DNA of 64,000 nt from Longimicrobiaceae bacterium (GTDB lineage: Bacteria > Gemmatimonadota > Gemmatimonadetes > Longimicrobiales > Longimicrobiaceae): positions 48,001 to 112,000 of the forward strand of contig JAUJOM010000001.1 of the NCBI GenBank assembly GCA_030447645.1, in the 5' to 3' direction. Below are positions 59,175-64,000 of the stretch, in pieces; the stretch's first letter is position 1; every line of letters begins with the position of its first letter. The notes under the pieces are model-generated. The model saw nothing but the letters and a program-made list of their open reading frames with translations. It made no database searches and had not been told where the DNA came from. Position numbers and translations under genes: made by a program.

Positions 59175-61656
59175 GTAGTCGCCTTCGAAGGAACCCGGAA
59201 TCCCAGGCCCTGTTTGTCATCCGCAACCGACGCTTCGATCTCGTCACCGGCCGAAAACTCTCCGGCCAGCATCTTCTCCGAAAGCGGATCCTCCAGGTAC
59301 CGCTGGATGGCGCGCCGGATGGGCCGGGCACCGAACTTCTGGTCGAAGCCATGCTCGATCAAGAAATCGATCGCCTCGTCCGTCATCCGCAGCACCAGGC
59401 CGTCTTCCGCAAGACGGGTCTCCAACTCCTGGAGCAGGTTGCGGATGATCTGCCCGATCTGCTCCCGCGTAAGCGGATGGAAGACGATGATCTCGTCCAG
59501 CCGGTTGATAAACTCAGGGTTGAACGCCCGGTTGATCTCCTCGGTAACCTTGCCTTCGATCACATCGTAGTTCGACTGGTCCGATGGCGTATGGAAGCCC
59601 AGGCCCTTGCCCTTGCCGATATCGCGCGCGCCCAAGTTTGAGGTCATGATTATCACCGTGTTCTTGAAGTCAATCACACGGCCGGTATTGTCCGTGAGGT
59701 GCCCCTCGTCGAGCACCTGCAGCAGGATATTGAACACATCGGGGTGTGCCTTTTCGATCTCATCGAGCAGCACCACCGAATAGGGCTTGCGCCGCACCGC
59801 CTTGGTCAGCGTGCCCGAATCCTCATAGCCGACGTATCCTGGGGGTGCCCCAATCAGCCGGGACACGCTGAACTTTTCCATATACTCCGACATATCCACC
59901 CGGATCAGCGCATCGCGGTCCGCGAACAGGAACTCCGCGAGCGCACGCGCGAGTTCCGTCTTGCCGACACCGGTGGGACCGGCGAATACAAACGAGCCAA
60001 TCGGGCGGCGCGGATCCTTGAGCCCCGCACGTGAGCGCCGGATAGCGCGGCTGATCGCATGGATCGCCTTATCTTGTCCAACTACGCGCTTGTGAACCTC
60101 CTCCTCCATGCCGATAAGGCGTGCCGTCTCAGCCTGCTTCAGCCGCGTCACTGGGATCCCGGTCCAGCGGGAGATAATGAACGAGATGTCGTCTTCCGTC
60201 AGAGCGGGCCGGTGAGTGCGGCGCTCCTCTTCCCACGCCTTCTGGCGCTCCGCCTTGCGGCGCTGCAGGTCACGCTCGTTGTCGCGCAGCTCGGCTGCGC
60301 GCTCAAAGTCCTGGTCCCGGATCGCGGCGTCCTTTTTTTCCGTCACCAACTCGATCTCCTGCTGCAGCTCGGCGACATCCGACGGGGGACCTGGGTTGCC
60401 AGCCTCGCACGAGCACCGGCCTCGTCGATGACGTCGATCGCCTTGTCCGGAAGGAAACGATCGGTGATGTAGCGCTCGCTCAGCTTGACTGCTGCCTCGA
60501 GCACATCGTCGGCGATATGTACGCGATGGTGGTCCTCGTAGTGCGCCTTGAGACCCTTGAGGATCTGCGTTGCCTCCTCGACCGACGGCGGATCTACCGT
60601 CACCGTTTGGAAGCGGCGCTCCAGCGCACCATCCTTTTCGATGTACTTGCGATACTCGTTTAGTGTCGAAGCACCGACGCACTGCAGCTCGCCGCGCGCA
60701 AGCGCGGGCTTCAGCATGTTGGAAGCGTCGATTGCACCCTCGGCGGCCCCGGCGCCTACCAGTGTGTGCAGCTCGTCGATGAAAAGAATGATCTGTTTGT
60801 TTTGCGAGATCTCGTTCATTACCGCCTTGAGCCGCTCTTCGAACTGACCGCGGTACTTGGTGCCGGCGATTACCGCCGCCATGTCCAGCGACAGAACGCG
60901 GTGATCCCGGAGTGAATCCGGGCAGTCGCCGGTGGCGATCATCTGGGCAAGCCCCTCCACGATGGCGGTCTTGCCTACGCCCGGCTCGCCGATCAGTACC
61001 GGGTTGTTCTTCTTCCGGCGTGATAAAATTTCCATGACGCGCTCGATCTCCTCGGCTCGCCCGATGGTCGGGTCGAGCTCTCCCTGACGAGCAAGCTCCG
61101 TGAGATCGCGGCAGAAATGATCCAGCGCGGGCGTCTTCGACTTTTTTCACCCTTGGCCGTGCTGCCGCCGCTCGGTGTTGCTCCGCCGGCACTCGCGCTT
61201 GGCTGCGAAACGTTCGGGTCACTGCCAAGCAGCTTTGAGCGTTTCACGACGGGCGTCCTCCAGGGAGACGCCAAGCTGCCCAAGCACCTCCGCCGCAATC
61301 CCCTTTTCCTCGCGTAGCAGCCCCAGCAGCAGGTGCTCGGTGCCCACGTAGGAGTGGTTGAGCTCACGTGCTTCGGCCATGGCGAACTCCAGCACTTTCT
61401 TGGCCCGCGAGGTATACGGCAGCTCTCCCAGCGCGATTGTGGCCTTGCCACGTCGGACGGACTCCTCCACCCGCTCCTGCACCTGCTCCAGATCGACGGA
61501 CAGGTTGGTGAGCACCGCGGCGGCCACGCCCTCCCCTTCGCGGATCAGGCCGAGCAGGATGTGCTCGGTGCCGACATAATCGTGTTGTAGCCGGATCGCC
61601 TCTTCGCGCGCCATCGCGAGGACTTTACGCACCCGGTCGGTGAAGTTGTAATTCAT
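59171..61656 (-). CDS. clpC: ClpC-type AAA+ protease ATPase, interrupted by three frameshifts
   Basis: About 828 residues when joined. The Clp_N double repeat starts at [19 protein letters not shown]. The first AAA+ module has [20 protein letters not shown] motif ([19 protein letters not shown]) in the middle marks ClpC rather than ClpA. The second AAA+ module has [18 protein letters not shown] and [14 protein letters not shown]. The frame changes lie at about 61235 (one extra A), 61142-61147 (two extra A in a run of six) and 60383-60387 (one missing C); all are run-length changes on the coding strand and no sequence is lost. ClpC unfolds substrates for ClpP. Probably intact. Confidence 0.92.
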
Positions 61657-61698
61657 GGCTGGCCTTTCATACTCGGGACGTCTTGCGCGGTGAGGAGC

Positions 61699-62774
61699 TC
61701 ATGCTCCGGATTCGGCAAGGGCCTGGCGGACGAATGTCGCGCGACGCATATCTGCTTCTTCGCCGGCGAGTGCCGTACCTGCCGCCTGCTCCAGGTGCGC
61801 GGCCTGCGTGAAGATCATGACTCGGTTGAGGGCGTATACACTGACCCCAGAGAGAAGTTTCAGACCAACCCCGAGGCGGACGCCGCTAAGCAGGTTCATC
61901 ATTTCTTGGAATGACATGGAGCGTGCGTGGCGTAGCAAACCGTAGGCGCGCCACACTTTGTCCTCGATAACGCCGGGCGCGTCGCGCAGCAGGACCGCGC
62001 GAGCCTGAGACTCATACTGCACGACCTGTTGCCCAACCTTTTGTAGATGCTCGATGAGGTCTTCCTCGGACTTGCCTAGCGTGGTCTGGTTGGAAATTTG
62101 AAAGAAGTTTCCCACCACCTCGCTGCCCTCTCCATACAATCCGCGGAAGGTAAGTCCAACCTGCGCGATCCCCTGCAGTACCTTGGCGATCTCCTGGGTG
62201 AGTACAAGTCCGGGCAGGTGAACGAGCACGGACGCGCGAAGCCCCGTCCCGACGTTCGTGGGACACGAGGTGAGATACCCGAACTCGGGATCGTACGCAT
62301 AGGGGAGATGCTGACCGAGTTCCTCATCCAGCCGGTCGACGAGGCGCCATGCTTCCCGCAGCCGGAAACCACTCACCAGTCCCTGCACGCGAAGGTGGTC
62401 TTCCTCGTTGACCATCACCCCGAGCGACTGCCGCGGGGCGAGCAAGAGAGCCGCGTGCGTCGGGGAGCAGCGCCACCTTCGCCCACCAGCTCGCGGCTGA
62501 CCAGGTGCCGCTCCCAGAGCAGGAGCCTGTCTACGGATGGCATTGCCGGAATGTCGAAGGCTTCGCCCCCCGCAAGCGCGCCGGCGTGCTCGGCTGCTTG
62601 CTGTACGCGGCGCAGAACGGAGGCTCGGTCCGCGGGCCTGGAGCGCACACCGAAGCGAAGGCCTGTCAGATTTCGGGCAAGGCGGACCCGTGTCGATAGC
62701 ACCACATCCGACAGGGGTCCGTCTGCCTGGAGCCAGTCGAGGCCACCGTCAGAAGGAATCAGATGATCGATCAA
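61699..62774 (-). CDS. mcsB: Protein-arginine kinase McsB, frameshifted
   Basis: About 358 residues when joined, close to Bacillus McsB (363). It phosphorylates arginines and so tags proteins for ClpC. The N-terminal frame starts at TTG 62774, seven bases after GGAGGG. It has VVLSTRVRLARNLTG, the phosphagen-kinase-like ATP site, and PSVDRLLLWERHLVSRE. The second frame has LAPRQSLGVMVNEEDHLR, YLTSCPTNVGTGLRASV and the C-terminal domain. One missing base in a C run (minus strand) at about 62462 explains the shift. Confidence 0.9.
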
Positions 62775-62778
62775 CGTG

Positions 62779-63276
62779 TCACCCTCCGCCAGCCTCGAGG
62801 CGACGAATCTGGTCCCGCAAAGCGGCTGCCTGCTCGAAATCCTCAGCGTCGATTGCACGGGCCAGGCTACGTCGCAGATGGTCCGCGCGAGACGCGTGAT
62901 CCGCCTCGCCGGGGTCTGGCGGAAGGTACACCTTGCCCACATGCCGCGTGGCACCGTGCAGCTTGCGCAGCAGGCGCCGCAGGTGTGAGCCGAAGTGCAC
63001 ATAGCACTGCGCACACCCCACGCGCCCACGTTTCTTGAACTCGCTGGACGTGAGACCACAGGACGGGCACGCCGCCGGCGGCAGCGCCGCGTCGCCCGCA
63101 ACTTTGCCCATCTGGGCGAGGAAGTCGGCGAGCGGAGCCGTTTCGGCAGCGGCGCCCGTGTCCAATCCCTTGGCCGCGGCGCAGGCCTGACAAAGATGGG
63201 ACGTGCTCATCTGGTCGTTTTTTATCTGAGTCAGGTGGATCACCGACTCGCTGTTTCCGCACTCGTCGCACTGCAT
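62779..63276 (-). CDS. mcsA: McsA, zinc-finger activator of McsB
   Basis: 165 residues. Four CXXC-type pairs: CDECG, CQAC, CPSCG and CAQC, a zinc-binding layout as in McsA. A C-terminal UVR motif (AIDAEDFEQAAALRDQIRRLE) matches that of ClpC and UvrB/C. McsA activates the arginine kinase. It is the gene before mcsB, as in Firmicutes, but no ctsR precedes it; lolD does. Confidence 0.92.
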   Translation of the reverse strand: MQCDECGNSESVIHLTQIKNDQMSTSHLCQACAAAKGLDTGAAAETAPLADFLAQMGKVAGDAALPPAACPSCGLTSSEFKKRGRVGCAQCYVHFGSHLRRLLRKLHGATRHVGKVYLPPDPGEADHASRADHLRRSLARAIDAEDFEQAAALRDQIRRLEAGGG

Positions 63277-63294
63277 GGGGGCTTCAAGCCTGCA

Positions 63295-63999
63295 TTAAAG
63301 GGGAGCAGCGTGCGCCGGAAGAAGCTGACCTGCCTCCAGGCGCAGCACGCGGTCGGCGCGGGCTGCGAGTTCGCGATTGTGGGTGACGAGCACCATCGCC
63401 GCGCTGCGCTCACGGCACGCTTCAAGCAAGATGTCGTGCAGGCACTCTCCTGTCTCGGGATCCAGATTTCCGGACGGCTCGTCCGCGAGCACCACCACCG
63501 GTCGCGCAACCAGCGCGCGTGCGACGGCTACTCGTTGCTGTTCGCCACCCGAAAGCTGCCCCGGCTTGTGCTCCAGGCGCCGCTCCAGCCCCACGCGTGC
63601 GAGCAGCTCGCGGGAACGCTCCCGCGCGGAAGCCCAACCCACACCCGCCAGCAGCAGTGGCATCATCACGTTTTCCACCGCGGTGAACTCGCGGAGGAGA
63701 TGGTGGAACTGGAAGACGAATCCAAGCCGCTGATTGCGCAATCGGGTCAGCGCTTCGTCCGACAAGCGCCAGAGCAAGTCTTCGCCGACGCGGACCTCAC
63801 CGGCGCTGGGACGGTCCAGGCCGCCGAGGATGTGCAGCAGTGTCGATTTCCCGGTCCCGCTTTCGCCGATTACCGCGACCGCCTCGCCGGGGCTGAGGTC
63901 CAGGTCCACGCCTTCGAGAACGTGAATGACGCCGCCATCTCCGCCCACGTACTGTTTGAAGAGCGCTCGGGCGGATACAGCCGCTAGCGAACGCTCCGG
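63295..63999 (-). CDS. lolD: LolD-like lipoprotein-releasing ABC-transporter ATPase (5' end outside window)
   Basis: The open frame continues to the window edge, so the start is outside. Visible are FKQYVGGDGGVIHVLEGVDL, Walker A GESGTGKST, signature LSGGEQQRVAVARAL, Walker B VVLADEPSGNLD and the H-loop VTHN. The sequence follows the LolD/MacB subgroup (FVFQFHHLLREFTAVENVMMP). LolD powers release of outer-membrane lipoproteins by LolCE, and the missing upstream neighbour is probably a lolC/E permease. Confidence 0.88.
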   Translation of the reverse strand, partial: PERSLAAVSARALFKQYVGGDGGVIHVLEGVDLDLSPGEAVAVIGESGTGKSTLLHILGGLDRPSAGEVRVGEDLLWRLSDEALTRLRNQRLGFVFQFHHLLREFTAVENVMMPLLLAGVGWASARERSRELLARVGLERRLEHKPGQLSGGEQQRVAVARALVARPVVVLADEPSGNLDPETGECLHDILLEACRERSAAMVLVTHNRELAARADRVLRLEAGQLLPAHAAPL

Positions 64000-64000
64000 A

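Overview
The window is a GC-rich, very densely packed chromosomal segment of a diderm, LPS-making bacterium. It best fits Gemmatimonadota or a close FCB-group relative. The reasons are: an LpxC-FabZ fusion gene; a complete lipid A set beside bamA and skp; a Kdo and Lpt set leading into rpoN; and genes better known from Firmicutes (mcsA-mcsB-clpC, bacillithiol bshC) in the same operon. The phylum call is inference; no rRNA is present.

Layout, plus strand. 1-6.5 kb: end of a heptose kinase, ridA, a phosphohexomutase, carbamate kinase, sucCD, an EIIA-CBS fusion, ndk and a small membrane protein. 6.6-12.5 kb: yceD-rpmF-plsX-fabH-fabD-fabG-acpP-fabF. 12.5-16.6 kb: ispF, a DedA protein, a Xer recombinase, pabA/trpG and an outer-membrane barrel. 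16.6-27.1 kb: kdsB-pyrG-kdsA-kdsC-kdsD-lptC-lptA-lptB-rpoN and a glycosyltransferase.

Middle, 27-39 kb, mostly minus strand: greA, then an accessory surface-polysaccharide-like region. It holds two copies of a YfhO + UPF0104 membrane-protein pair, the second decayed. A plus-strand methyltransferase sits between them, followed by a decayed glycosyltransferase, an Ig-like lipoprotein with a damaged start, a methyltransferase fragment, an intact GT4 glycosyltransferase and a divergent dolichyl-phosphate-mannose-synthase-like enzyme.

Minus strand, 39-64 kb (transcribed from 64 kb down): lolD, mcsA, mcsB, clpC, bamA, skp/ompH, lpxD, lpxC-fabZ, lpxA, a Gfo/Idh/MocA dehydrogenase, a 40-residue membrane peptide, lpxB, a DUF374 acyltransferase, lpxK, nadB, rlmH, a methyltransferase, bshC, murJ, uvrC, ddl and a rhomboid protease. 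Most adjacent genes overlap by four bases (ATGA, GTGA, TTGA and apparently CTGA), which implies translational coupling. The theme is envelope assembly: Kdo and lipid A synthesis, LPS transport, OMP insertion, lipoprotein export and peptidoglycan precursors, with one protein quality-control module inside it.

Several probably essential genes (fabG, fabF, pyrG, ddl, murJ, clpC) are broken by frameshifts, and so are mcsB and bshC. Where I could place the junction it lies in a short same-base run and the protein continues perfectly in the next frame. I read most of these as sequence errors. The decay at 31-37 kb also shows internal deletions and looks real. I saw no rRNA, tRNA, CRISPR array or insertion sequence.
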